DNA of 16,228 bases from Spirochaetaceae bacterium (GTDB lineage: Bacteria; Spirochaetota; Spirochaetia; DSM-27196; SKKC01). Positions 1 through 7,202 of this stretch are shown in pieces. A program made the translations under genes and the position numbers. Each line of letters starts with the position of its first letter. Positions within the stretch are counted from its first letter, which is position 1. The stretch spans positions 1 to 16,228 of the forward strand of contig PWGF01000555.1 in the NCBI GenBank assembly GCA_003554375.1. The letters run 5' to 3'. The notes under the pieces are model-generated. The model had not been told where the DNA came from. It searched no databases and saw only the letters and a program-made list of their open reading frames with translations.

Positions 1-72
1 CCGGCCCCCACCGCCGGGCCGGCCCCCACCGCCGGGCCGGCTGCCACCGCCGGGCCGGCTGCCACGCCCGGC
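1..72 (+). repeat. 18-bp tandem repeat in frame inside the S9A peptidase
   Basis: Four consecutive 18-base units start at 1, 19, 37 and 55. The first two are identical (CCGGCCCCCACCGCCGGG), the third differs at two bases and the fourth is degenerate. They encode the hexapeptides PAPTAG, PAPTAG, PAATAG and PAATPG. The array may extend left of the window. It sits just before a conserved propeller strand, so it is probably a flexible surface loop. Confidence 0.9.
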
Positions 73-1599
73 CCTGCCCCGCCCACGCTCTTCTACGTCG
101 CGTTGGACGACGAGTACCGGCCGCTCAAAGTGTACCGCCATGAGCTCGGTGCGGACCGATCCGCCGACGTTCTCGTATACGAGGAGCCGGACCCCGGCTT
201 CTTCGTCTCGCTCGAACAGACCGAGAGCAGGCGCTATATCCTGATTCGCACGCGCAACCACACCACCGACGAGTACCGCTACATCCCCGTCACCCAGCCC
301 ACCGCTCCGCCGCGGCTCTTAGCCGCGCGGGAAGCGGGCGTCGAGTACGAGGTAACGCACCACGAGGACAGCTGGATTATCCGGACCAACGACGGCGGGG
401 CGCCCGACTACCGGGTGGTTACCGCGCCGGTGGAAGGCCGCGCACCGGGTGCGCCGCGCGATACCTGGCGCGAGCTCGTGCCCCACCGCCCGGGACGGAT
501 GATATCGAGCGTCGCATGTCTCTCCGGATACCTCGTGCGGCAGGAGATTGTGGAAGCGGTTCCGACCGTCGTGATCCGCGACCTCCGGCACGGCAGCGAG
601 CGGGAGCTCGCCTTCGACGAGCCGGTCTACTGGACCGCGATCGAGCCCGGATTCGAGTTCCAGACGCGATGGCTGCGCTTTCGCTATAGCTCGCTCAGCA
701 CCCCCGAACGCGTATACGAGGAGGAGCTCGACACCGGCCGGCGGGTCCTGCGGAAGGAGCAGGAGATCCCCAGCGGCCACCGTCGCGACGATTACGCCGT
801 GCAGCGCCTCTACGCCCCCGCGCCCGACGGAGAGCAGGTCCCCGTCTCGCTCCTCCGGCGCCGTGACGCCGAGCCGGGCCCCGAGACGCCGGTCTTTCTC
901 GGCGGCTACGGCGCGTACGGAATCGTTGCCGGCGCGGCGTTCAGCCCCCATCGGTTCTCGCTCGTCGACCGGGGCTTCGTCGTCGGGATCGCGCACATCC
1001 GGGGAGGCAAGGACCGCGGCACCCGCTGGTACCAGGAGGGGAAGCTCGGTAAGAAGCCGAACACCTTCACCGATTTCATCGCGTGCGCCGAGCATCTCGC
1101 GGACTGTGGCTACGGCCGCCGCGGCCGGATCGCGATCGGCGGCGGAAGCGCCGGCGGCATGCTCATCGGGGCGGTCCTGAACATGCGCCCCGAGCTCTTC
1201 GGAGCCGCGGTGGCCGAAGTCCCGTTCGTGGACGTTCTCAACACCATGCTCGACGAGACCCTTCCGCTCACCCCGCCGGAATGGCCTGAGTGGGGCAATC
1301 CGATCGAGCGCCGGGAGGATTACGATCTCCTCGCCTCCTACTCCCCCTACGACAACGTGAGGCCTCAGGACTACCCCCCGATACTCGTCACCGCCGGCGT
1401 CTCCGATCCGCGCGTCACCTACTGGGAGCCCGCCAAGTGGGTAGCCCGGCTCCGCGCAACCAAGACCGACCGGAACCCGCTCCTTCTCCACACCAACATG
1501 AGCGCAGGCCATGCCGGTCCCGGCGGCCGGTTCGAGCATCTCCGCGAGCTCGCGCTCCGATTCTGTTTTCTGTTGTGGATCTTCGGATACGCCAAGTAG
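1..1599 (+). CDS. ptrB: Oligopeptidase B-type serine peptidase (family S9A), 5' end cut by the window edge
   Basis: The reading frame is open from base 1, so the N-terminus lies outside the window; the TTG at 103 is internal (FYVAL precedes DDEYRP, a typical propeller strand). S9A enzymes cleave short peptides, and oligopeptidase B does so after basic residues. Seen here: propeller remnants, then a C-terminal alpha/beta hydrolase domain with GGYGAYG, the IAHIRGG block, WYQEGKL, NTFTDF, the nucleophile motif GGGSAGG, the S1-pocket region VAEVPFVDVLNTMLDE and EWGNP, the catalytic Asp in TAGVSDPRV and the catalytic His in SAGHAGPGG. The usual RGGGE stretch reads RGGKDRG, a small variation. No signal peptide can be judged. 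A Pro/Ala/Thr/Gly repeat encoded at 1-72 interrupts the propeller. The gene faces a minus-strand Nudix gene. Assignment to S9A is firm; P1 specificity for basic residues is inferred from family resemblance. Confidence 0.92.
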   Translation, partial: PAPTAGPAPTAGPAATAGPAATPGPAPPTLFYVALDDEYRPLKVYRHELGADRSADVLVYEEPDPGFFVSLEQTESRRYILIRTRNHTTDEYRYIPVTQPTAPPRLLAAREAGVEYEVTHHEDSWIIRTNDGGAPDYRVVTAPVEGRAPGAPRDTWRELVPHRPGRMISSVACLSGYLVRQEIVEAVPTVVIRDLRHGSERELAFDEPVYWTAIEPGFEFQTRWLRFRYSSLSTPERVYEEELDTGRRVLRKEQEIPSGHRRDDYAVQRLYAPAPDGEQVPVSLLRRRDAEPGPETPVFLGGYGAYGIVAGAAFSPHRFSLVDRGFVVGIAHIRGGKDRGTRWYQEGKLGKKPNTFTDFIACAEHLADCGYGRRGRIAIGGGSAGGMLIGAVLNMRPELFGAAVAEVPFVDVLNTMLDETLPLTPPEWPEWGNPIERREDYDLLASYSPYDNVRPQDYPPILVTAGVSDPRVTYWEPAKWVARLRATKTDRNPLLLHTNMSAGHAGPGGRFEHLRELALRFCFLLWIFGYAK

Positions 1600-1631
1600 G
1601 CCGGGGCGCCGCCGGCCGTCCGCTTCCATCG

Positions 1632-1663
1632 ACCGTCCGCCGCCGCCGCCGTCTCCGGACGGT
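1632..1663. terminator. GC-rich hairpin after the peptidase gene
   Basis: The inverted repeat ACCGTCC (1632-1638) / GGACGGT (1657-1663) encloses a GCC-rich loop of 18 bases, 32 bases after the peptidase stop. There is no T-run after it, so intrinsic termination is uncertain. Confidence 0.35.
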
Positions 1664-1675
1664 GAGGCAGAGATT

Positions 1676-1790
1676 GTTGGGGGAAGTATCCCCCACGCTC
1701 CAGCCCGCGCGCCCTTCGGGCACCGGGGCGTGCTTATCGGGCTCCGCTCACGCTCCGCCCGGCACGCCCCTCGCGGTCTTCCGCTTCCCC
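1676..1790. repeat. Structured intergenic repeat, copy A
   Basis: The 1600-1899 gap between convergent genes is filled mainly by this element, which recurs at 7203-7316. By hand alignment, bases 1697-1785 match copy B at 78 of 89 columns. Helices seen: 1678-1684/1689-1695 (7 bp, loop AGTA); 1711-1714/1718-1721 (loop TTC); 1725-1733/1762-1770 (9 bp, perfect), enclosing 1738-1742/1757-1761; and 1773-1776/1781-1784 (GCGG TCTT CCGC). Most differences from copy B keep the pairing. There is no credible ORF, terminal inverted repeat or transposase. Read on the minus strand it lies 110 bases after the Nudix stop; read on the plus strand, 77 bases after the peptidase stop. The transcribed strand is not known. 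Confidence 0.85.
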
Positions 1791-1899
1791 CACCATGGGC
1801 AAAGCTCCGCCCGCCTGCTCCCCGCCGGACCGCACGCGCCTGCGCGGTGCCGCCTGGGCCCTGCTCGCCGCGACAACAGTCTTCGCCTCACGCGGTACG

Positions 1900-2766
1900 T
1901 CAACCCGGCGACGCGCCGTGCGGCCCGCCCGTAGTCTCCTCGCCAAGGGCCGCCTCGTGCACCCGGAGAAGCTCGTTGAGGATCATAGCCGTGGCTCCCC
2001 AGACGGAGAAGTCCGACGCGCAGCCGGCAACCGTCTCGGCGGCGAGCTGGAAACAGGGCGCTCTCAGCGTCCCCCGCCGAGCACGGAACAGTCCGGTGGT
2101 CCGGTACCGCGCAAGGTGCTCTAGGGCGACAAAGACAACGCGCTCTACCTCTCCGTTGGACGGCACCGCAAGGCTCATGTGCGGCGGCATATCGACCGCG
2201 GAGGCGGAGGAGCGCGCGGAGACGGAGGCGGCCGCCGCGTGGCGGCGCGGCGGAAACGCCGCTACGCAGGCAACCACCGGAACCACCAGAAAGTTGCTCA
2301 CCGGGATATAGAGGGGCGTGAGTGAGTCGACGACGGTAACCAACCGCGGATCGAGGCCGATCTCTTCGTGCGCTTCGCGGAGCGCAGTCTCCTCCGGGAA
2401 GCGTTCCGGCGGCTCGTGGGCCCCGCCGGGGAACGCCGCCTGGCCGGCGTGGACGCCGCCGTCGTCAATGCGCTCGATGACCGCCACGTACCACTCGTCG
2501 CGCGTGGAACCGGGACAGAGAGCGAGCAGCACCGCGCTATTCCGTGCATGCGGATAATCCGTGCCCTCGGGGGCACGGCGCTCAGGCTCGTGACCGGGCG
2601 GAGCCATCTCGCGTTGGGCCGCGGTTCCCGGGAGGCCGCGAGCCGTGACGGAGGCAAGCGCTGCTGCGTGCCGCCGGACCCTCGACTGAGTGTCTTCTCC
2701 CCCAGGTATCCATGAGTCCGCAGGGTAGATCGGGTGTTTGCCGGCCGACTGTGAGTAAAGGGGCAT
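1900..2766 (-). CDS. Nudix hydrolase, CoA diphosphatase (NudL)-like
   Basis: This is a predicted 288-residue cytosolic Nudix enzyme. The block HAGQAAFPGG (residues 106-115) followed by a Nudix box with the spacing GX5EX8REAHEEIGL (about 115-138) matches the CoA-diphosphatase subgroup, which hydrolyses CoA and its derivatives to phosphopantetheine and 3',5'-ADP. The N-terminal LPGTAAQREMAPPG (about 45-58) and SNFLVVPVVA (157-166) also fit that group. The ATG at 2766 was chosen because it keeps this N-terminal block, has a weak GAGG nine bases upstream, and starts 29 bases after the dehydratase stop. The frame stays open further upstream but would overlap that gene. An Ala/Ser/Arg-rich stretch at about 173-195 is an extra loop relative to typical members. 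Activity on CoA rather than another nucleotide is inferred. Confidence 0.82.
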   Translation of the reverse strand: MPLYSQSAGKHPIYPADSWIPGGEDTQSRVRRHAAALASVTARGLPGTAAQREMAPPGHEPERRAPEGTDYPHARNSAVLLALCPGSTRDEWYVAVIERIDDGGVHAGQAAFPGGAHEPPERFPEETALREAHEEIGLDPRLVTVVDSLTPLYIPVSNFLVVPVVACVAAFPPRRHAAAASVSARSSASAVDMPPHMSLAVPSNGEVERVVFVALEHLARYRTTGLFRARRGTLRAPCFQLAAETVAGCASDFSVWGATAMILNELLRVHEAALGEETTGGPHGASPG

Positions 2767-2795
2767 CAGCGCTAACCTCGGAAGCTCGTGGAGCG

Positions 2796-3140
2796 TCACC
2801 GAGCAGTATACAGGTCGTCGCACTTGGCTGCCATAACGTAGTCGTTTCGGTGGAGCCCGCCTATGGCATGCGTATGCCAATCGACCGTTACCTTGCCCCA
2901 CTGGAGAACGATTCTGGGGTGGTGGTCTTGCTCGTCGGCTGCTCTTCCGACTGCGTAGGCGAACTCGAGGGCGTCGCCGAAGCCGGAGAACCGGTAGCTC
3001 CGTCTCAGTCTGGGGATGCCGTTTCGTTCGATGACCTCCCATTCGGGTACGTCGGCGGACAACAGTGCGCGCTCATCCTCGCCCACGGGAGGTTCGCCAC
3101 CCCGGCATGCCCGGCAGGCTTCTTGTGAAAGCTTACTCAT
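2796..3140 (-). CDS. Pterin-4a-carbinolamine dehydratase (PCD/DCoH family)
   Basis: A 114-residue protein of normal family length. PCD enzymes dehydrate 4a-hydroxytetrahydropterin, recycling the pterin cofactor of aromatic amino acid hydroxylases; many bacteria carry one without such a hydroxylase, where its role is unclear. Seen here: the N-terminal EACRACRGGEPPV Cys pair common in bacterial members, then the signature DEQDHHPRIVLQWGKVTVDW and TH..GL..ND (about residues 69-101) with the paired active-site histidines and the later His. The ATG at 3140 has no clear Shine-Dalgarno site, but a promoter-like pair puts the predicted transcription start on this ATG. It is probably co-transcribed with the Nudix gene 29 bases downstream. 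Family assignment is firm. Confidence 0.93.
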   Translation of the reverse strand: MSKLSQEACRACRGGEPPVGEDERALLSADVPEWEVIERNGIPRLRRSYRFSGFGDALEFAYAVGRAADEQDHHPRIVLQWGKVTVDWHTHAIGGLHRNDYVMAAKCDDLYTAR

Positions 3141-3146
3141 GTACTC

Positions 3147-3176
3147 AGACTAACGAGGGTCGCCGGTCGTGGTCAA
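3147..3176 (-). promoter_or_regulatory. Promoter-like pair for the dehydratase-Nudix operon
   Basis: On the minus strand a -35 TTGACC (plus coordinates 3171-3176) is followed after 18 bases by TAGTCT (3147-3152). The -35 is good and the -10 is weak. Start at the usual distance would fall on base 3140, the A of the ATG, implying a leaderless or nearly leaderless message. Confidence 0.4.
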
Positions 3177-3206
3177 CGAAAGTATTGGGCGAAGACGCTT
3201 GAAAGG

Positions 3207-3235
3207 TTGAAATTTGCCGCGGCGCGCAATAGTAT
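3207..3235 (+). promoter_or_regulatory. Promoter of the lipoprotein-FecR operon
   Basis: TTGAAA (3207-3212) and TAGTAT (3230-3235) are separated by exactly 17 bases. The predicted transcription start is at about 3242, the first ATG of the lipoprotein gene. It is divergent from the dehydratase promoter within the same 101-base gap. Confidence 0.55.
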
Positions 3236-3241
3236 TCGGGC

Positions 3242-3706
3242 ATGATATCAACGTGGATGCGCGCGGTAGTGAGCAGCTTGGCCTTTGTACTTCTCGTAGT
3301 GGCGTGCGCAACCGTTCCACCGGCGCAGCAGGAAGAAGCCGTCGCCGAGACGCTGTCGTTGATCGACGAGGCGGATGCTCAAACCCTGACCGAGGCTTCC
3401 GCTCGACCGTTCCTTTTGGACGGAGAGATCGTCGAGCTGAGCACCGACGTGCACGCGCTTTGGCGCGGACTCCGGGAAGGAGACTTCGTCCTTGGTGATT
3501 TCCGCATCCAGTCGGTAGACGCCGTCGACGGAGAGAGCTACCTGCGGTTCGCGGACAACCAAGAGGTAGAGTGGTTCTTCGAGCAACATGTCGGGGAGGA
3601 GGCGCGTCTCGTCACCGTGCGTGGAAGGGCGGCGACGTATCTCTTTCTCATGGATGGAGACCGGAACGGCGCTCCTTACATCCGAGGATTCACGGGGCCG
3701 CTATGA
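3242..3706 (+). CDS. Small predicted lipoprotein, family not recognised
   Basis: A 154-residue protein with a hydrophobic N-terminal segment ending in VVAC (Cys at residue 22), a good lipobox, so it is probably anchored in a membrane after signal peptidase II cleavage. The mature part is acidic and about 130 residues. No known domain was recognised. Near the C-terminus DGDRNG resembles an EF-hand calcium loop but lacks the hydrophobic position 8. The start is uncertain: ATG 3242 sits on the predicted transcription start, while ATG 3257 (MRAVVSS) gives a more typical signal peptide; neither has a clear Shine-Dalgarno site. Its stop overlaps the ATG of the FecR-domain gene (ATGA at 3703-3706), so the two are translationally coupled and may act together. 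Confidence 0.75.
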   Translation: MISTWMRAVVSSLAFVLLVVACATVPPAQQEEAVAETLSLIDEADAQTLTEASARPFLLDGEIVELSTDVHALWRGLREGDFVLGDFRIQSVDAVDGESYLRFADNQEVEWFFEQHVGEEARLVTVRGRAATYLFLMDGDRNGAPYIRGFTGPL

Positions 3707-3756
3707 CACGACGCATGCTCACCAGGATTCACGGGACCGTTATGACACGACGCGTG
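3685..3756 (+). repeat. 39-bp direct duplication across a gene junction
   Basis: Bases 3685-3717 and 3724-3756 match at all but three of 33 positions, with a period of 39 bases. The unit contains the last codons and stop of the lipoprotein gene plus an ATGACACGACGC start segment, so the FecR gene has two in-frame candidate starts, at 3703 and 3742. Confidence 0.88.
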
Positions 3757-4788
3757 CCAAAGAAGATCCCGTTCGCCGTCTTGCTCCTCGGCGCAGTACT
3801 CTCTGTAGGAGTCGCAGCCGCGGAAGAAGCGGAAGTCGAGTACCTGGAAGGTTACCCCGAGCTTCGCACCTCCGGTGGTACCACCCGGGAGCTGGACTTC
3901 GGTGACCGGGTACGCCCGGGTGAGTCGGTTCGTACCGGGCCGCACGATCTGGTCGAGCTCCGGCTTCCGGGCGGCAACCTTGCAACCGTCCATCCGGAGA
4001 CGGTGTTTCGAATCGATCGGTATGCCGACGACGAAGGAGAAAAGGAGAATACCGGGTACAGCAATGCCCGGGGACACGTCCGCTACCGGATAGACCAGCT
4101 CACCGGGCGGGAGCAGCGCGTCGGCACCGGAACCGCCGTGGCCGGTGTCCGGGGAACCGAGTTCGACGTGTTTGCCGGCGATGACGGCACTGCGCTCTTT
4201 GCAGTCGAGCGGGGCGTCATTGCCGTGCGCGGGGCGACAGAGGAAGTCGAACTCCGGGACGGCCAGGGAGTAGAGGTACGGCCCGGCCTCGAGCCCGGGG
4301 AGCCGGTCGAGGTCGACCGCGACGTCTTGGACTTCAGCGACTGGAACGCCGAACGGACAAGAGCGGTCCTTGACGACCCACTGGGGAGTATCCAGGCGGT
4401 GCGAACCCGGATGGAGCAGCTGGCCGCTGAGCTACGTCCGTGGGAAGAGGCGTGGCGTGAGAGCCGCGAACGGCTGGAAGAGCTCCGCCAAGAGCGGCGG
4501 CGCATCGAGGCGGAGGAAGGACGGGAGCCCGCCAACGAGTTCTACCGCGAAGAAGTGCTCCCCAAGGAGGTGCGGACCTCCAACCTTCGTCTCAACGTCC
4601 GGTACTGGACGCTGTCCGCGCTTTCGCTCCGCCGGCACGTGGCCGGACGGATCTATGTGCTGGTCCGTACTCGCTACATAACTCGCCCCGATCGTGAGCT
4701 ATATCGGAACTACATTGAGGAACACGAGCGGACCGTGGAGTATTTCCGGGACGTGTTCGTTCCGCACCTGTCGCGGCTGGACATATGA
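3703..4788 (+). CDS. Secreted FecR-domain protein with C-terminal coiled coil
   Basis: A 361-residue protein from ATG 3703, or 348 from ATG 3742. The second start directly precedes a clean Sec signal (TRRVPKKIPFAVLLLGAVLSVGVAAA), so the mature protein is periplasmic or exported. The FecR region runs from LDFGDRVRPGESVRTG through GTAVAGVRGTEFDVF to VELRDGQGVEVRPG, the usual FecR beta pattern. FecR domains in TonB systems sense signals and control sigma factors; here there is no anti-sigma region or sigma factor, so that role is not supported. The C-terminal third is charged and helical, with a likely coiled coil near RMEQLAAELRPWEEAWRESR, then an Arg/Tyr-rich tail. It overlaps the upstream lipoprotein gene, suggesting a shared envelope function. 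Confidence 0.85.
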   Translation: MTRRMLTRIHGTVMTRRVPKKIPFAVLLLGAVLSVGVAAAEEAEVEYLEGYPELRTSGGTTRELDFGDRVRPGESVRTGPHDLVELRLPGGNLATVHPETVFRIDRYADDEGEKENTGYSNARGHVRYRIDQLTGREQRVGTGTAVAGVRGTEFDVFAGDDGTALFAVERGVIAVRGATEEVELRDGQGVEVRPGLEPGEPVEVDRDVLDFSDWNAERTRAVLDDPLGSIQAVRTRMEQLAAELRPWEEAWRESRERLEELRQERRRIEAEEGREPANEFYREEVLPKEVRTSNLRLNVRYWTLSALSLRRHVAGRIYVLVRTRYITRPDRELYRNYIEEHERTVEYFRDVFVPHLSRLDI

Positions 4789-4805
4789 GCGCAAATCGCG
4801 CGAGT

Positions 4806-4835
4806 TTGGATCACCCGCGTGGCCGCGTGTATTAT
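4806..4835 (+). promoter_or_regulatory. Possible promoter for the second lipoprotein gene
   Basis: TTGGAT (4806-4811) and TATTAT (4830-4835) are 18 bases apart. The -10 is good and the -35 poor. It would give a leader of about 185 bases before the ATG at 5027, most of the 4789-5026 gap. Confidence 0.35.
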
Positions 4836-4917
4836 CTTTCGGCTGTAGGGATGGTGGCGGGCCCGATACCGGTGTACCGGGCCGAGCTCGCTCAGGCGCC
4901 AAGCGCTCGGGCTGCCG

Positions 4918-4946
4918 GAACCCCGAAGGCGTGTTGCCCGGGGTTC
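4918..4946 (+). other. Stem-loop in the long leader upstream of 5027
   Basis: GAACCCC (4918-4924) and GGGGTTC (4940-4946) form a perfect 7-bp stem with a 15-base loop. There is no T-run and no riboswitch class was recognised. It could be a weak terminator, an mRNA stabiliser or chance in GC-rich DNA. Confidence 0.3.
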
Positions 4947-5026
4947 ACGAGCTGTGGTTCGGCGCAACAGAGCGGACATGACCGTACGGGAGAACGCCAC
5001 ACCCGCGGTTCAAGGAGGAGCTGAGA

Positions 5027-5521
5027 ATGAGATATCGAACCGTATTTCAAGCGCTGTTGGTCGGCGCCGCGATCGCCGCACTGGCGGCGTGTGATCCGTT
5101 GCTGGCGCTTCTCCGCGGCGACGACATCGAACGTCGCATCGACCGCTTCATGGTGGATGTGTCGGCGGCGGCGGATGAGGGATTCGGTGACAGCGACGTT
5201 GAGCGACTGTACACTCGTCACTTCCATCCGGACGCGAGTGAACTGGCGCGGAACCCGGACACGTGGAGAGGTTCGGCTTGGGAACAGCCCAACACGCCGC
5301 TCTCGTTCACGGAGAACCGGCGCCGCGAGGATCGGGAATACGACAAAGACGGCTCAGGCGATATCGTGACCGAAGCCCACGGCCGGGTCATGGATAATGA
5401 GGATGAGTTCCTCTTTGACGCGGTCTTCTACATGAAGGAAGACGGCGGAGATATGCTCATTCGCGCCGTCGGCTTCATCGACGCCGACGATCAAGAGGCC
5501 ACCTTCCGCGTCATCGAGTGA
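5027..5521 (+). CDS. Predicted lipoprotein with an EF-hand-like loop
   Basis: A 164-residue protein. ATG 5027 has the strongest Shine-Dalgarno site seen in the window (AAGGAGGAG). The N-terminus is a short basic segment, a hydrophobic core and LAAC (Cys 22), a clear lipobox. The mature part is acidic and is not a recognised family. DKDGSGDI (residues 106-113) matches the first eight positions of an EF-hand calcium loop (D-x-D-x-S-G-x-I), but the acidic residue comes at position 11 instead of 12. The overall length and an early FMVDV..LYTRHFHPD stretch could suit an NTF2-like fold; this is a guess. It has its own possible promoter and ends 230 bases before the convergent M23 gene. Confidence 0.78.
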   Translation: MRYRTVFQALLVGAAIAALAACDPLLALLRGDDIERRIDRFMVDVSAAADEGFGDSDVERLYTRHFHPDASELARNPDTWRGSAWEQPNTPLSFTENRRREDREYDKDGSGDIVTEAHGRVMDNEDEFLFDAVFYMKEDGGDMLIRAVGFIDADDQEATFRVIE

Positions 5522-5625
5522 CCGCACCGCCCGCAGCTATCAGCGCGGGCTTGCCGCCGCTCCCCGCTGCTACCGATACGTGGCGATGCGAACGAACGGT
5601 GTCGCCCGGGCGTGATGCAAAACGG

Positions 5626-5708
5626 GGAGTGGCCGGCGCCCCTTGTGCTCTCGGCGTGCGCGGCACGGCAGCCGGTCTCCGCGGCTTCCGGCCCTTCGGC
5701 GCCACTCC
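5626..5708. terminator. Long-range stem between convergent genes
   Basis: The 5522-5751 gap contains no credible gene. GGAGTGGC (5626-5633) pairs perfectly with GCCACTCC (5701-5708), enclosing an inner GCCGG/CCGGC helix (5671-5675/5688-5692). It may act as a bidirectional termination or mRNA end structure. It does not resemble the 1676/7203 element. Confidence 0.3.
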
Positions 5709-5751
5709 GGGCCGCTTTTCACTCCCGGAGCCGGCGCCGCCTGCCCAGCTC

Positions 5752-7113
5752 TCACTCCACGAATCGGTACTGTAGCTGATATCCGTACTGCATCCTTGCC
5801 GCGCCGTCCGCCGGCCGGAGCATCGAAGCGAATACTTCGGTCTCCGCCGGAATTTCCAGCCGTACCTCCCGGCCTTCGCTGCTTCCGATGCCGGAAAGCT
5901 GCAGGTTCACCGTCACTTCAACGGCGCGGCTGTACCCGTTCGCTAGATAGAGCACCCGGACATTGTCGATCTCGTCGAAGCGCGCGTCCAGCGCATCCGT
6001 TCGCTCCACCGGCTCTTCGTAGTCGGCGAAATCCGCAGGCTCGAGGTCTTCGCCCAGGACGACATCGAACTCCGGCCCGCCGGGGTGGTCGGCATAGTAG
6101 AAGTTACCCTCTTCCGGTTGAACTGCCTCTCCGTCGTGGTTGCGGAACTCGGTGGGGATCGACTGCATCCGGCCGTCTTCCTTGGGGACACGGACGTCGA
6201 AGTGCAGGTGCGGACCGCTACTCTGCCCGGTGTTGCCGCTCAGGCCGATCTGCTCGCCGGCCTCCACCTCGTCTCCCACGTCGACGAGGGCGCCGTCGTG
6301 CTGGAGATGGACGTAGTTGCCGACGCTCCCGTCGTCATGCCGGATGAAGATGTAGTTTGCGTCGTCCGCGTAGCGCGGGCTCGGCCCGCCCACGGTGGAG
6401 CCTTCCTTTACCTCGATGGCGGTACCACCGCGAGCAGCATGCACCGGCGTGCCCTCCTCCATGTTGAAGTCGAGCGCATAGGTGTTTTCCCCGTGATGGG
6501 TATAGTCACCGTAGTAGCCCTGATCCAGCCGGTACTTGCGCCCGTGCTCGAAAGGAAACAGGTACACGTGGTCGTCGTCGTGCTCTACCTCGTGCGGGTT
6601 GCCGCGGGCGAAGCGGTACTCGAAGCTGAACGACAGGTGCCGTGCGTCTTCTTCCGGACGGAGGGTGACGAGGTGCTCCTCCTGCGCGTCCGGCGGAATC
6701 TCCGTTCGTATCGGCGGCTCGGCATCGGGCTGCAAGCCGGCTAGACCCGTGAACTCCAGATTGATCCACAGCGGAACGACATGGTTTGCCGTTGCGACGA
6801 CGTGGTAGACGTGGTCGTCGTCTTCTACCGCTTCTATCTGCAGATACTCCTCTCCGGGATGCTCTTGGGCAAACGCCGAAGTCGCCGGCAGGAAGAGGAG
6901 CGCCGCGGCTATGAGGATCGCGGCCACGGCCGAAGCGCGCAGCGTGTCCGAGCCCTCTCGCAGCCCAAGAAGGAGCTCAGCACGCTCCGGCGAGACTCCC
7001 GGTGACGGGAACGCCTTTCTGTTTGAGCTCGAATCCGTCCACGTGCTTGCGTCCCGCCGGTGCGCACGATGTGCTCCACGATCCTCGGTAGCGCAGAGTA
7101 GCTTCATGCTCAT
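5752..7113 (-). CDS. M23 (LytM-type) metallopeptidase, secreted
   Basis: A predicted exported peptidoglycan endopeptidase or related factor. The M23 core has H206/H207 and D215 in THHGENTYALDF, H269 in NYVHL, and the HxH in GPHLHFDV (H302, H304), so all zinc and catalytic positions are present. An N-terminal acidic beta domain and an acidic C-terminal region flank it. The hydrophobic signal segment is at about residues 61-83 (AVAAILIAAALLFLPATSAFA), preceded by about 58 residues of unlikely composition. No in-frame ATG or GTG gives a normal signal peptide, but a CTG (about 6939) would give LRASAVAAIL, so the true start may be non-canonical. ATG 7113 and ATG 7107 are the nearest upstream ATGs, and 7107 coincides with a predicted transcription start. 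Function is firm; the start is not. Confidence 0.88.
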   Translation of the reverse strand: MSMKLLCATEDRGAHRAHRRDASTWTDSSSNRKAFPSPGVSPERAELLLGLREGSDTLRASAVAAILIAAALLFLPATSAFAQEHPGEEYLQIEAVEDDDHVYHVVATANHVVPLWINLEFTGLAGLQPDAEPPIRTEIPPDAQEEHLVTLRPEEDARHLSFSFEYRFARGNPHEVEHDDDHVYLFPFEHGRKYRLDQGYYGDYTHHGENTYALDFNMEEGTPVHAARGGTAIEVKEGSTVGGPSPRYADDANYIFIRHDDGSVGNYVHLQHDGALVDVGDEVEAGEQIGLSGNTGQSSGPHLHFDVRVPKEDGRMQSIPTEFRNHDGEAVQPEEGNFYYADHPGGPEFDVVLGEDLEPADFADYEEPVERTDALDARFDEIDNVRVLYLANGYSRAVEVTVNLQLSGIGSSEGREVRLEIPAETEVFASMLRPADGAARMQYGYQLQYRFVE

Positions 7114-7142
7114 AGGATAACGACAGAAGCGCAGGAGGCAAA
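7114..7142 (-). promoter_or_regulatory. Weak promoter-like pair before the M23 gene
   Basis: On the minus strand TTTGCC (plus 7137-7142) and TATCCT (7114-7119) are 17 bases apart. The predicted start falls on 7107, the A of the second in-frame ATG. Both boxes are imperfect. Confidence 0.3.
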
Positions 7143-7202
7143 GGCCGAAGCGGCGCTCAGAGATTCCCGCTCAGCCGGCGACGAAAGCTTTCGAGAAGAT
7201 CC

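Noticed and set aside
319..1629. Open frame antisense to the S9A peptidase
   Set aside because: The peptidase reading is conserved along its whole length; the antisense product has no recognisable domain.
1676..1790. Insertion sequence or transposase remnant
   Set aside because: No transposase frame, terminal inverted repeats or target-site duplication were found around either copy, though a non-autonomous element is not excluded.
2767..3042. N-terminal extension of the Nudix frame
   Set aside because: It lies almost entirely inside the well-supported dehydratase gene and is Arg-rich without similarity to Nudix proteins.
4930..4960. T-loop-like GGGTTCACGA suggesting a tRNA
   Set aside because: No acceptor, D or anticodon arm could be drawn around it.
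4785..5024. Possible small gene overlapping the FecR stop (ATGA)
   Set aside because: No domain, signal or protein-like composition; it overlaps a likely promoter and leader for the gene at 5027.
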